Assembly (NCBI GenBank): GCA_015680685.1
Contig: MNCI01038110.1
Location: 575,455 to 639,454, forward strand
Direction: 5' to 3'
DNA from: Gnetum montanum
Taxonomy: Eukaryota > Streptophyta > Gnetopsida > Gnetales > Gnetaceae
Length of the DNA stretch: 64,000 nt
In this document: positions 9,712-22,140 of the stretch, one piece after another
How the letters are laid out: each line of letters begins with the position of its first letter
How positions within the stretch are numbered: the first letter of the stretch is position 1
Program-made: the position numbers and the translations under genes
The notes under the pieces: generated by a model
What the model saw: the letters and a program-made list of their open reading frames with translations, nothing else
Database searches by the model: none
What the model was told of the DNA's origin: nothing

Positions 9712-11481
9712 ATGGCTCCTCTTTGTTGACATCTATAGGAGTAGCCTAAGAGACATTAATAAAGAATTGTAAAACACCATAGCAAATGTGGCACCAACAT
9801 CACTCGTCAATACCTGATGGGATGTTATTTCACCATGATCAAGAGTGCTATGGATAAGGGTATGTTGGGGTAAAGTGTGTAGGCAATGTGCTAGGAAGAT
9901 GAAATGCAAGTAGAGGAAATAAAATGAAAATAGTATATTTTGATGCAAGATGCAAACTCAGTATGATTGATAGTGATCATGGTATGAAGTGGCTTGCCAC
10001 TGAAATTTTGACCTCTCGTTGGAGTGCTTATGCGAGAGTCAAAGTTAATCTAAAGGTAGGCCAATTGCAAAATTGCAGCACATGTAAATTGCTTGGTGAT
10101 ATGATTCTTCCCTTTCTTTTTTTTGTGCATTATTTGCTTTTTTCTTTGCTTTATTTTTACTTTTCTATGAGGCAAACCTCTATTGGGTTTGGCTTACTAT
10201 TGAATGCTAATTGTAAGTTGGCCACTGAGTAGATGGTTTTTATTTTGATACAACCATGTTGCATTTGTAAGACAAGTGGTTCCTCCCAAAGATGAGTTGC
10301 GTGACATCCAATTGGGCTTTGACCAACTAATAGAGGCTCCCCATGGGACAAGTTGGCTTACATCCATCATGGGTTCTACGATTGATGTGAAAAAAATTTC
10401 ATGTGCATTTACAATATGTGTGCATTAGAGGGTTTACATGTAGGGGAATGCAAAAAATGCAAGAAGGTATGGGAATGTAGGAGTGAATGTGCATAGGGTA
10501 AAATGAGATGGAGAGGGATGTGCACTCTTGAGTAGCTTTGCAAGCTCAATCATGTACATCAGAGTGATATGGAAACTTACTACCATGATGAGATGCATCT
10601 TTGGATGATCACCTTCAAGGCTTCAGCCTACAAACACAACTTTGAGAAGACAAGAAAACCACAAAATGTGAAATGTAAGTGCAAATGCTAAATGTGAAGA
10701 TGTTGCAAGTGTTGGATGCAAAGATGCTAGAAATGTGTCAAATGCTGTGCTAGTTGCAAGTGTTTAGGAAGCCAATGAAAGTGCCAGGGTGATGATGTTA
10801 CGAGTCTTTCAAAGCCCACCCTAATGGTAGGTGCTCCAAAAGATCAGTAGAATGGTGGGAAGTGATGATGCTATGAGTGCCCCAAGGTTTTCACCAATGG
10901 TAGGTGCTCCAATAAATCAACAACATGCTAGCTTAAAGTTCTAGTAGATCATTAACCTAGTTTAAGGTCTTAGTAGACTATGATATGCTAGTTTATAGTC
11001 CTAGTAGATTGCTAGGTGCCAGTTTAATGTTGTAGCGAATGGTGGATGTTGTGAAAGTTTAGTGCCATGATCCAAGGATGATCTATGCTAGTTTATCATC
11101 ATCGTAGACTATCTATGTCATTTTATAGTCATAGTGGACTACTGCTTACCTTTCTTGTGTGAGGTGTGATGCTACATCCTTAGTCATGCTATGCGCTTAC
11201 AAGATCTTGCAAAAATCAACTAGAAAAACAACATCAAATGGAACTTCTCATAAATAGAGTTAAAATTCTTAAATGAAAGGAAAGTAATGCAAAAGTGATA
11301 GTTTTAGGCCTTTCCAGGTCATGGGCTAGTTTAAGGCCTTTTCAAGCCATGTGTTTTTGTAGTTTTATGTTTTTTTTTAATTTTTTTGTGTTTTTGGTAT
11401 TTTTCAAATGGAATGCATAAACTAAGTGGATGGATGCATAAACAAAGTAAAAAAATGTATGAAAAAAATGAAATTTGTGAT
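9712..11481 (-). other. 3' untranslated region of D with minisatellite
   Basis: No coding sequence is supported. At about 10905-11150 a motif of roughly 36 bp is repeated: 'ctagtttaaggtcttagtag', 'ctagtttatagtcctagtag', 'cattttatagtcatagtgg'. It corresponds to the 3' UTR repeats of G2 (49506-49750) and E (63235-63445). Near the 3' LTR the minus strand has a purine run, CAAAGAGGAGCC, that may be the polypurine tract. Macas and co-workers described such variable repeat-bearing 3' UTRs in Tat/Ogre elements. Confidence 0.6.
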
Positions 11482-14400
11482 CTAAGTAAATAGGAAAAAT
11501 GTAAATGTGTAGGTTAGTGTGATGCAAACAAAAGTCAAAAATGCATGGAAAGTGGAGGCAAAGGGTAGGTAGGCACTTAGCACATTTTTGGCCAAGGGAA
11601 AGTCTTGGTCCTGTAGTTGCTTTCTAATCAAGCATGCATTAGGGGGAATGCAAGGCTTAGAATCCTCTAGGAGGCTGTTGGCTTCAACTGCTCATTTAAG
11701 TGTGTTAGCCTTAGGGGTTGTGTTGGTTGCTTTAGGTGTACCACCAAGAAACTTCAAGGGAGGCATTATCATTGTGGATGATAAATTGACCACATTCATA
11801 TGGAAGGTGGATTTCTTGATGAATGGGAGAGGAAACAACCCATATTTGGGCTAACCAAGGCCTTCCCAAGATCATGTTAAAGCCTAGCATCTCCTCTATG
11901 ACAATGAAATTTACATTGGTGGGGAATTATTCTCTTGCCACAAAGGCTAAGTTGATTGTACCCCTGATGGTGATGCATGATCCATTGAAGGATTTTAGAC
12001 ATGCAATTTTGGTTGGCCTAATTTCATCTGTGAAGCCTAGCTTATCGATGATAGAGTACAAGACTACATTTGTTGCTACACCATCATCAACATGCACTCT
12101 TCGGATGGTGCACTGCCCAACATATATGCTAATGGATAGTGGAGTTGTAGTGACCTCCCCTCATTTGAGACCTTGAATGCATTGTCATGAAATGATAGGG
12201 ATGTTGAAGCTAATTCCTATGGTGTAGGGGGCAACATCACTACATAGATGGATGTCTCATTTATAGGGATGTCCTTTGTAATAGAAATGGAGGCCAACAT
12301 CTAGTCCAATGCTTTGCGGTGAGTAGATGAGATCATGACTAGGTTGTACAATCTCAACATTGTGTTCTTTTTCTTGAGCATTTGTTTCACCTAGGTTAGC
12401 ACAGCTATGAAGTGCTTGTCATCAGTAGTTTTGTTGGCCTTAACTTTTTCAATGTGGCTTGAGAGATGGATCTCTCATGGAGGGGGCTTGGTCTTGGGTT
12501 GCTTCGCCTATTTGGGGGTAGGGACCCTAGTGTTCTGTTGTTGCTTACTAGTTGTGGCCTTTTCTTAGGCCATGGAGGTTGCAAGATGCTCATTTGTCCT
12601 CTTATGTTACCTTTTGGTAGGCTTACTCAGGTTGTTAGTAGGGTTGGTCCTCAAAGGAGTTGAGGTTGAGATGTTGCCCACTGTTAGGCTTCAGGTAGGT
12701 GACGGGCCATCATTTTATGACATCCTTATGATAAATGGTGATTTAGGAGTTGTTGCAAGGATAACTTGTTGTGGCATCTTAATGATGAAAAGTTTCTTAG
12801 TGGTTGTTGTTATTGTGTCATGCTAGTTTAACATCCTAGTGGATGATTTTTTTGATTGCTATTTTAATTTCTTAGCAAATAATTGTTATGGGACCTTGAC
12901 AATAAAGGGTGTTGTGGGTGATTGAGGTGGCACTTTGATAACAAAGGAAGGCCTCTTACTTATGAAGGTCAAGGGGATCCTTGCCTTGTTAGGAGGCATG
13001 AAGATGACAAAAGGTTATTGCATGGGTTTGGACTTACCACCTATGCTAATGGAGTTTATGACATAGGGGGCATCATCTATGTTGGATTGGCTTGTTGTGT
13101 TGAGCACTAGTTGGTCTCAATCTATCATTCTTTGTAGGTCATCCTACAAAGCATGATAGTTGTCTATACTATGATCAAACAACTAGTGGTAATGATAGTA
13201 TTGGTCTAGCTTGAAGTGTTATGGGATTGGGGGCTCATTCGATACTATTGATGTAGGGTTCCTTAGTAGTTCACAGTACCTATCATGTTTTTGATGGATA
13301 ATATCTTATACATGTTTGTATTGTATTTACTTAGCTTTCAAGAGTTTCTCCAATAGTTTAGAGGGTTCCATCAATAGTAGTGTATACTTTGAGTGATCCT
13401 TACACTCAAAGTTGGGCCTTGGGATGGCCCCTACTGACATAGGTGAGTTGGTGCCAAATTTTGTGACTTTGTGAGCTAGTGCCTTGGGTTGCTTAGCTGT
13501 TAGCCCCTATTTGGTTACTTTCATGCTTTTGGCCACTATTTCCACTATTGCATTTTGCTTATGCACATGTTGGTTTCTATAGGCCATGTAAGCTAGGTCA
13601 TTGCTAGCTTGTGCTACTTCTTCAATGCCTTTTATTTGGGTAAAGGCTTGGCTAAGAGACTTTGGGGCTAGATAATACAATTTGGACTTGATGAAGTCAT
13701 TTACTGCATCCTTGAAGATGGCCAGTAGATGCATCTTTGCTAGGGGTTCACAAATTTCTTACAAGGTGGTGCTTCATCATTGGATGAATTTCACCACAGG
13801 CTTTAGGGGCCCTTGATTGACCTACATGAGATAGTTAAGGGTTGCTTTAGGCTTTAGGTTGTACTTGAAGCATGCCAAAACTAGCTTATAGATCCCCCAA
13901 AGAAGAGATTGAGGCCTTGGGTACCACATGATACTAGTCTAAGGCCTTGTTAGTGAGTGACATGGGGAACATGTGCATGATAGAAAGTGGCTAGGCTTGA
14001 AGGAATAGGCACTCAAATCGAAATGTGACCAAGTGTGCATTAGGATCCCCTTCACCATTGTACTTGGTAAGTTGAGGTAGCTAGACCTTAGTTGGAAAAG
14101 TTATAGGTGGTACTGTAGGACTTATGGGATCATCCTTGTAGAAGTCCATCATCTTGATGGTGTTGGAGGAGGTAGCCTTGAGTCAGTTGATCTCCTCCAT
14201 GAAGCTTTGGATCAGCTAGATGCTTGATTCAAGCTTGGGGATGTGCTAGCCAGTTACATTGGCTAGGCTTACATTGGATGTATGACATAGGGTCAGATTT
14301 TTGGTTGTGGAGTTTGTCAATTTAATGTTGTAGTGAACAAATGTTTCTAGATTAACATCATAGCATATCGGCATTAACAATTTAACATTGTAGCAGACAT

Positions 14401-15030
14401 GTTTAGTTGATGTGTTAGCTAAAGGATGGGTGTGGTGACTAAGGTGGGCCACACATGAGTGGGTTGGGTGGACACCATGGGTGTTGAGATAAGTGGGATG
14501 TAGGATGCTTGAGTTGTCTAGGGTAGGGAGGTGGCCTCTACATGAGGATAGGATTGGGAAAATGTAGTGGTTGCTTGCAAGAAAGGTTGAATTGATATTA
14601 TTACCATCTCAAAGAGGATAGGTGAATTGAACTAAGGAGGGGGCATACTGGGGAGTAGTTGTTGGAAGATAGTGTAGAAGGGGCTCTCGTGTTTAGAGTA
14701 GGCCTCAAACTCATCTTCTTCCTCTTGTGAGGCTTCCTCATAGGTTGTTCCTACATCATGCTTACTTGCATTGATGAGTTGGGACAATAGTTGGTGGTAG
14801 GATTCTGTGAGTGGGATTATGTCAAACAAGGAGGGGTTGTACTCCCATCTACCCCAATGGACTTATTTGTAATCTTGTTTTACCTCTAGGTTGAGGTGAT
14901 CAACTAGTAATCCTACTTGCATTTTGTCACAAACAAAATTGTATTATTCATGACTTAGTGCGACATGCTTTGGGCGGATCATGTTGTCAAATGTGTTTGA
15001 CACTGATGTGGAAGGTTGATCTAGATTCAT
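11482..15030 (-). pseudogene. gag-protease of D
   Basis: The start is ATGAATCTAGATCAACC, as in E. The N-terminus reads HEYNFVCDKMQVGL, then FDIIPLTESYHQLLSQLINA. The gag core (about 14100-13507) has YNGEGDPNAHLVTFRFECL, FPMSLTNKALD*YH and HLLAIFKDAVNDFIKSKLYYL. A region near 13180-13260 carries YYHYHxLFDHSIDNYHALQD, equivalent to a zinc-knuckle-region motif. The protease (about 12130-11860) has VHVDDGVATNV, SFNGSCITIRGTINLAF and MILGRPWLAQ. The C-terminal tail reads NACLIRKQLQDQD, as in the sister copies. The reading is broken by many stops and frameshifts. Protease carries D-D-G instead of D-S/T-G. Confidence 0.8.
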
Positions 15031-15485
15031 GTTCATAGATAAGGTTGTGAGAGTTGCTTTTTTTTTGCAAAAAGTGGCTAACTTTGAAAGCAACAAAAAA
15101 ATGACTATGTCTACTTGTAGCAAAAAAAAATGGCCAGGTATAAAATTGTAGAAAAAAGCTAAGTGTAAAAATGCAAAAAAATGGCCAGGTATGAAAATTG
15201 GAAAAAATTGACTAAGTGTAAAACTATTGAAAATTTGGCTACGTATGAAAATGCAAGAAAAATGCTAAGTATGAAAATCTAGAAAAAATGCTAAGTATGA
15301 AAGTTGCTAAAAATGGCTAACTCCAGTGCTATGCTCGCTACGCTAGAGCTTTCCATGCTCACTACGTTGGAGCTTACTATGCTTTAAGAACTTGTTATAC
15401 TCTCTAGAGCATCCAAAGTTTTGGCTAAGTGCCAATCAAAAAATGTAGAAGGAAATGGTGAGGCCCTCCTTCTAGCACCAAAAAC
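15031..15485 (-). repeat. Leader of D with PBS-like site and tandem repeats
   Basis: Just inside the LTR the minus strand reads GTTTTTGGTGCTAGAAGGAGG, the PBS position. The same site appears in E (59143), G1 (18124) and G2 (30301). I do not recognise the primer tRNA. From 15060 to 15330 a unit of about 32 bp, 'aaaaaatggctaagtatgaa', is repeated about eight times with drift. E has a weaker version at 59370-59530. Confidence 0.65.
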
Positions 15486-17179
15486 TATGATGTCCAAGAA
15501 TGTCGATGGTTGGAATACTGAGAGGTCAGCAGGAATATAGCCTAACCCTAGATGAATGTGAGGGCCATGCTAGGAAATAGAAATGAGGTGCCTTGAATGG
15601 TCTAGTTGATCAGATAGGGACTTTTGTGGTGTTAGAACAACCATATGTAAGAAGGGCTTATATTGCGTTATGTGCAGACATCAGGACTAGCTAAGCCAGA
15701 GTGTAGCCAGGTGTCTCAGCTTGAGAACAATGATGTAAATGTGAAAATATGTATGAAAAAGTGAGAAAATACAAGTGTTATTCTGAATACCAAAGAGAAA
15801 TTCTCGAGAAATGCAATAGAATTTGAGAATAGAAGTGCACCATCCCAAAAGGGGAAGCACAACTAATTCCAAAAGGGTCTCAAAAGGTACATAGTATACA
15901 ATAGGCATAGTGGGAGCATAGTCATAGTCTCAGTGATGTCAGACTATGAAGTCTGGTGCTTGCTATGTTGAACTGTGCCTACTAGATTTGTTGTCACAAT
16001 GTACCATGCAATGTTCTATAGGGCTACAACAAGGATATGGTGTACTGTGTGGTGTAGCTCTACCTCTCTACTAATGTGGTATGCTCTTGGTCTTGTTTAG
16101 CCACAAATCTAAGTGTCAAGATGCCAATATGCCAAATTCCAAATGCTAAATGAAAGTGTTGATTGCCAACTGGTGAAAATGAAAGCCCATCCATAAAACA
16201 TTGGGGCGTATGGGTACTGATAAGGCTAGGATTAGTCCAAAATGTGAATCTGATGCCACATGACAGTGCAGTAGGTGAGACCACAAGAAAAACTCAAAAA
16301 AATTTCTAAGTTCATAGGTGACTAGAAAAAGTTCAAAAATTTTCTAACTCTAGCTGCTATGCTCATCTCGTATTACATGTGGGACATGGGATGCTAGTTG
16401 CTACACTCATTCCATGTTATGTGCAGCAAATGGAACACTAGCTACTACACTTGTCCCATGTTACATGTAGTATAAAGGACATTGGCTACTATTGTTGTCT
16501 CGTGTTACATCCAGGACATGGGATGTTGGATGCTATGCTTGTCCCATGTTATGTGCTGGACATGGAATGCTGGCTGCTATGCTCATCCCATGTTTCTACA
16601 AGACACGAGATGCTCCTTGGGGATAGGGTGTAGCATGGACACTTAGAAGAATCTGGTAATAATTGTAGTCCTTGTTCTTGCTATGTTGGCTATGTTGTGG
16701 AGCATAGCAGGAGGGGTAGCCTCAAAAGTTAGAAAATCTGTCAAATACCTCTTCCATGCTAAGCTAGCTTGATAGCTTCTTTCTTGACACTTAGGCAAAA
16801 CTAGCCATTGAAAAGTGTGCTATGCTAGCTACACTCTAGAGCGTAGTAGGTAGAGTGAGAGCATAGTAGAACACTTGGAAAATTTTTTATGCAACTACTA
16901 TTGACACCTGGAAAATTTTGCAAAATAGCCCTTGATGCATGCTATGTTGGCTATGCTAGGGAGCGTAGCACCAACTTTTTGAGAAATTTTTCAAGCTTTT
17001 CCACTTTGACAAATTTTTAGGAAGTGTCATTATTCTGACACTTAGAAAAATTTTGCAAACCTCACAGTTGGAGAAAACTACACAAAACACTTACAAAATT
17101 TTGGGCAAAGTGCCATTGTTTTGACACTTAGCTAACTTTGTAGTTGAGATGTTGAGACCTAAAATTTTGTGGTGTTTCA
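15486..17179 (-). repeat. 5' LTR of D (1694 bp)
   Basis: It pairs with 8089-9711; most differences are transitions. TATA is near 16215-16235 but decayed ('gcgtatgggtactgataagg'). It is about 70 bp longer than its partner, partly from an extra U3 repeat unit. Confidence 0.9.
16350..16615 (-). repeat. U3 minisatellite of D, six units
   Basis: Counterpart of 8945-9165, with one more unit. Units carry CCCATGTTA...ACATGGGATG inverted arms. Confidence 0.8.
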
Positions 17180-17184
17180 CATCT

Positions 17185-18123
17185 TCGCTTGTGAAGGCTA
17201 AAATAATGCTTCAAAGGCTACAAATTTTATGTATTCCAGCTTGTGAGGGCTGAAAATGCTTCACAATCTAAAAAATTTTGTATTATCAGCTCACATGCTA
17301 AGCATTGCAATTTTACATGCTAGGAAACCTATAGAGATAGCATGTGGAATTTGGACTTTAAGCACACATGTTGGGCATTTTAGTCCCACATGTTGGGTAG
17401 CATGTGGGGGTAGCATGAGACATAAGAAATTAGCAAAAATTCCTTACACAATGCTAAGAAAGTGTCTGGAATAGTTGCAAAGTTTGTTAGAAATTTGGCA
17501 ATAGTCATGGTAGAATTAATTAGCAACAAATCATGACCTCTATAGCCTATTTAAACCCAATTTCAATTCATTGAAATAACTTTTGGAACACATTGCATTA
17601 GGCTAAACTTAAGGCTTTTAGAGCATTGCAAATCTCCAAGAGTCCACAACCATTTCTTTCCCAATGTAGATGAAAGTAGCAAAGAAAACTAGTAGCAAGT
17701 AATGCTCAAAGAGCAAATTGTATGGGATATTTGAAGGAAAATTTAATTGCAGAACATATCCTATTGTCTACATCAAATTCCAAGCATTTTTTGAGATCTT
17801 GGATATTTAAAGCTCATAACTTGTATTCTCTAAACTTTTGTTTCTATGGATTTTTTACCATTTTAATACAAGTTTGCAATTTCTGATGTTTTTCTATATC
17901 CATTTTTCCATTTCTCTGCTCTTAGATTTGGTGTTTAAATTACATTTACATACATTTTGAATTATTATTTTACACTTTAATAATAGATATCTATGTCCCT
18001 TGGTGATCAACAAGATCATCCAAGGTGCTCCAAATTCTCTTTTGAGGCACACAGATCCATGAGCAAATTTGTTCCATGCTAAAATTTTCGGATCTCTAGC
18101 ATTGAATTTTTTAGGTGCTATAA
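17185..18123 (+). repeat. Right piece of the G1 5' LTR
   Basis: It continues from 8083 once D and one CATCT copy are removed. TATA-like sequence 'tatagcctatttaaaccc' is at 17538-17556. It ends 'gtgctataa' just before the PBS-like site, as the D and E LTRs end before theirs. The interior has short repeats of 'acatgttgggcattt' and 'acatgttgggtag' (17365-17410). Confidence 0.6.
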
Positions 18124-18845
18124 TTTGTGGCACTAGAAGGAGGATCTCCACTCAACTTCTTTGTTGAGATCTATTATGAAATTTTTTTTCATGAGTTCTT
18201 AACCTAGGCTTATGAGCCTATTCCAATTTGCAAATATATTTTTAGTTTTTCCCAAGACCTAGTGTGTGGCCTGGAACTTGCAAATTTGTGTTGGATTTTT
18301 CCAAAACCTAGTGTGTGGCCTATTATCAAACTTTCTTTGTTTAGTTTCTAAAGATCTATTTGGGTTTTCTCAACACCTAGCATGTAAACTACAACCAATC
18401 TTACTTCATTTAAATTTGTTAAATGTTTCTTGGATTTTCTTAGAATCCAACATGTAGCCTACTTCTAATTTCATCTACAACAATTTCAAAATTCAGTGTT
18501 GGGTCTTCCTAAAGGCCAACACGTGGTCTACAACTAGTTTCATTTTACAGTAACCTTATGTTGGTGTTGGTTTCTTCTAAGATCTAGCATATAACCTACA
18601 ACAAAAAACTCTTTAATCATAGTTTCATAAGCTAAGACTCCCACACGCTGGGTACCTAACACACTAAGACTTCCACATATTGGGTAGCTCACATGCTATG
18701 ACTTCCACATGTTGGGCAACTCATACATTGGGACTCCCATAGGCTATGTAATTTCACAAACTAAGATACTTGGCATATTATTTGGTCTAATACCCTCTTT
18801 ATGCCTTTTTGTCATTCAACAATTTTACCTCATACCATAACACAC
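18124..18845 (+). repeat. PBS-like site and leader tandem repeats of G1
   Basis: The PBS-like site TTTGTGGCACTAGAAGGAGG (18124-18143) matches those of D and E. From about 18240 to 18600 a unit of 60-75 bp recurs six times around 'ccaaaacctagtgtgtggcc' (18250, 18301, 18370, 18441, 18511, 18578), increasingly diverged. From 18640 to 18740 a second motif, 'aagacttccacatattggg', repeats about four times. There is no coding capacity. Confidence 0.65.
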
Positions 18846-21701
18846 ATGGCTCCTAACCAAGAAATAGTTCATGTTGATGATCCTAAGCATCTAACAACAA
18901 TAGAAAGTAGGTAATATCTTAGATGCAAGGGATAGGAACCAGAGTTTAAGATAATTAATGAGGAGTACTATAACTTCATTTGCACCAAGATCTAGGCTTT
19001 CCTCCTCATCCAACACTCAGAATTTGATGCCATGTGTTAGTTCCAAATCATCCACTAAAATAGGAAAGAGTATATTTCCTCTTCGTATGACAAAATCCAC
19101 TTAATATATTTCTATACACATGTGTTAACACAACTAATAGATGTCGATGAGATGAGTTAAGAGATTAATTTAGAAGAAAAGTAGAAGGACTAGGATGAAT
19201 TTGAAGTAGAGCATAAACTAGACATGTTAATAGGTGGCATGTACCAATAGTTAGCACTCCAAATAATCATTCCTAGGATTTCATCCCTAGTGTTCCCTAT
19301 GAATCAAGTTCCTTGGTCTTCCATATATCCCATCATGTTTAGACTAGCACTTGTCATTATTGTAGACCAATCTCAACCTATATCCTGCTCTACCTCATTA
19401 GTCTCATTAATTCTCTTTGCAACTCAACTATGTTCTATGTGATCATCATTGGTGGTGTCCTCTACATCATCTCCCTTATTCATCCCAATGTGCCCCTTTT
19501 GGGATCCAAAAATTCACAAGCCTTTTACACCTTCTTCATACCCCTTTTTCCACAAGTTTTAACTCAATCCTCATTCTCACTATTTAACCCTCCTACTCCT
19601 ATGATCACCTAGCCTCTTTGATTCATACCAATGCCTATTACATGGCCTCAAGCCACCTAGTTTCCCCATAGCCATTAGTGTATACTTCTCAATCTATAGG
19701 AATGCAACCATGGCCACAGTGACCAAAGAAACTAAAGCTACATAGGAGTCAAAGATAATGTAACAAAAAGCCCTTGTCACCACTGCTTAAGCATCAACAT
19801 CAAGCGCCTCTACATCTAACCCACATAGGTGTAATTTCAAAAGAAAGGATCAGTCCATGTACATGAAGTATTCCATGAAATAATTTGAGATTCTTAATTA
19901 GTTGCTCAAGAGTAGTCACATCTAGTATAACTAACTAATTGAGAATTATTGCAAGAGCCATGATTGTTTGTGTGAGATTGCTAAGGATCCCCTCATAGCT
20001 ACAAAAGAAGATCCACCTATGTTCAAATACTTTAAGCTAGACTTGTTTTACCATTATCACTAGCTTCCTAGTCATGATACTAATTTTTACTTGGCTCTAA
20101 AGGATAATCTATAGAGAATGATAGATAGTGGTAATTTTGTCCTAGATATATCCAAACCGGTTAGGTCCCAAAACCAAAGCATGAAAGTGTACAAAGACTA
20201 ACTAAATGCCAATAATGTTCCATATATCATAGCCACACTTGACATTAATAATAACCCTAAAACTACTAAGGAGTCATTTGTGATTTAGGTACCTTCTTAT
20301 GATGAAAGGACTTCAACTTCATCAAGTTTAAGGATTCCTTTTGTCATAAGAATACCATCACCTACACCTCCCAAAGAACCATTTGTTATTAGAGTGTCCC
20401 CTCCTATCCCTATCAAGCTTGTAGCCTAAGTTGATCAATGTCCTCTTGTGGTAGCTAATGATTTAGCTCCTCCATAGCCAAATAACATAAAATCACCTTC
20501 AAAACAATGTAAGAAGCTAGCTCCTAAATCTAAGGCCAAGATAATAAAAAGTCAAAGGTGTGAAAGGAAGTATGTGCAATGAAGCCTACACTTATTTTAG
20601 CTATTCCCATGAGCTCCAATGCTTAACAAACTTCAACGAGTTAGCCTAGGGAGGGAAACAAACAACAAGAGAAAGGGAAGGGGCCCACACCACAAACATT
20701 GAAGCATGAGGTCAAAATTTCAAGTAGAATGGAGGGAATAAATGCCAACTTAAAAGAAACAAATATTGAATCATGACAAATATTTCCTCACTATTATAGA
20801 ATAGGTCAAGCTTTTACTTAAATAGAAAAATACTTTCTTGAGCTTATATGACCTAGTGATGATCTCCTCTACTCATTGCAAAGATTTGGTTAAGATGTTG
20901 ACCTCCATTCATGTCAATGAAGATATTCCTACCAATGAAGAGTCCATTCATGAAGCAATGGTACCACCTTTACCTAGGAAAGAGATTAAGTTAACCACCT
21001 TAGTGGATCAAAATATTGAGATAAAGACCAATTCACAAAGTGGTGAGGTGTCGAGAACTCCTCTCTTTATAACCATAAGGATTTGTCAATACAAGGTATA
21101 CTATGTGCATGTTGATGATGGAGCAACAACAAATGTTATACCATTTTCCATCATGGAATGTCTAGGCTTGGTAGAACATATGCAAAGCACTTCCACTTCT
21201 ATTCTTATGTCCTTTAATGGATCATAGGTACCAGTGAGAGGATTCCTTTCTTTAAACTTTGTTATTGGAGAAAAATTCTCCATATCTATTGATTTCTTAG
21301 TGGTGGAAGAGATACCAAGATTTTATCTAATCTTGGTGAGGCCTTAGTTAAATTATAGGTAGTCTCTTCCCTTATTGATTAAGAAATTCATCTTCCTTAA
21401 GAGGGAGATGAAATTGTAATCCTTAGAGATAGCATAGTATCCTTGTCTATTAACAATGTTGACATAGAGCAAGGATCTAAGGTGGAGTTTCAAAAATAAA
21501 TTCTCACCATTAAAAAACAAAGTCAAAATTCATAATGATATGGACCAAGTCAAGACCAAAAGAAATGAATCCATGAACAAACCATGGGGGGAGCTCTCAT
21601 TCAACATTGTAAGTCAAGGGAATGGAGAGTACAAAATTGCACAACAAAGAACTTATACTTTCCCTAATATTTTTAAGATTAGGAAATAGCTTCACAATTG
21701 A
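18846..21701 (+). pseudogene. gag-protease of G1
   Basis: The frame starts MAPNQEIVHVDDPKHL and ends RTYTFPNIFKIRK*LHN with TGA at 21699-21701. The N-terminal motif NEEYYNFICTKI is shared with G2, D and E. Near 20040-20120 it reads FYHYH*LPSHDTNFYLALKD, equivalent to the CxYHxxxGHDTExCxxLK motif of Tat-type gag but without cysteines. The protease follows SLYDLVMISSTHCKDLVKML and has VHVDDGATTNVIPFSIMECL (about 21108-21167), then FLVVEEIPRF and LILVRP (for LILGRP). The frame is open from 20838 to 21227; elsewhere stops intervene. No RT follows: the frame closes on a tail conserved in four copies. Confidence 0.8.
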
Positions 21702-22140
21702 GTGCATCACTTAACCATTCAACCATGTACCATATAATGTATCCTCTTACTTTGTAGTCTAGTTCTCAACTTTTATTTACATGTTTCATTGTTACTCTAC
21801 TTTACAAATTCTAGTCTTGTTATGCCTTATTTATTGGTTTACTACATAGCCTTTACTTAATATTTTTGCGGCAAGTTTATGATTTACATGTATTTATAAT
21901 TTTGTTGACATAAAACTAGAAAATGACATAAAAAATAGAAAACATAAAAATCCATAAAAAATTTAAAGAAATAAACACAAAAATAATAATGTGCTTTAAA
22001 TCAAAATCTAAATAGTAAACATAATCACATCGTATGGCAATAACAAAAATAAAATATTTCATAGCCATGGTTGGACTATGCAACTGTCAATAACAAAAAT
22101 AGTACATAGTCTCCAAAGGCTATGATAGCCAAAGTGACAA
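21702..22140 (+). other. 3' spacer of G1
   Basis: AT-rich, noncoding spacer between the gag-protease stop and the end of the antisense gene. From 22030 to 22140 a short motif, 'catagccatggttggactatg', 'catagtctccaaaggctatg', repeats irregularly and is the decayed equivalent of the 3' UTR minisatellite of G2 and E. Confidence 0.5.

Larger units (their letters stand above)
8089..17179 (-). mobile_element. D: complete family 2 gag-protease retrotransposon
   Basis: Both LTRs are in place (8089-9711 and 15486-17179), flanked by the 5-bp duplication CATCT (8084-8088 and 17180-17184). Read on the minus strand: 5' LTR, PBS-like site (tttttggtgctagaagg), leader with tandem repeats, gag-protease (15030-11482), long 3' UTR with minisatellite (11481-9712), 3' LTR. 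No RT, RNase H or integrase is seen, so it is non-autonomous. It lies in the 5' LTR of G1 and is therefore younger than G1. Confidence 0.85.

Noticed and set aside
12405-13110. Plus-strand ORFs of 60-84 codons.
   Set aside because: They are antisense shadows of the D gag-protease region.
18240-18600. Possible satellite DNA array.
   Set aside because: Only six diverged units confined to one leader; better seen as element-internal repeats.
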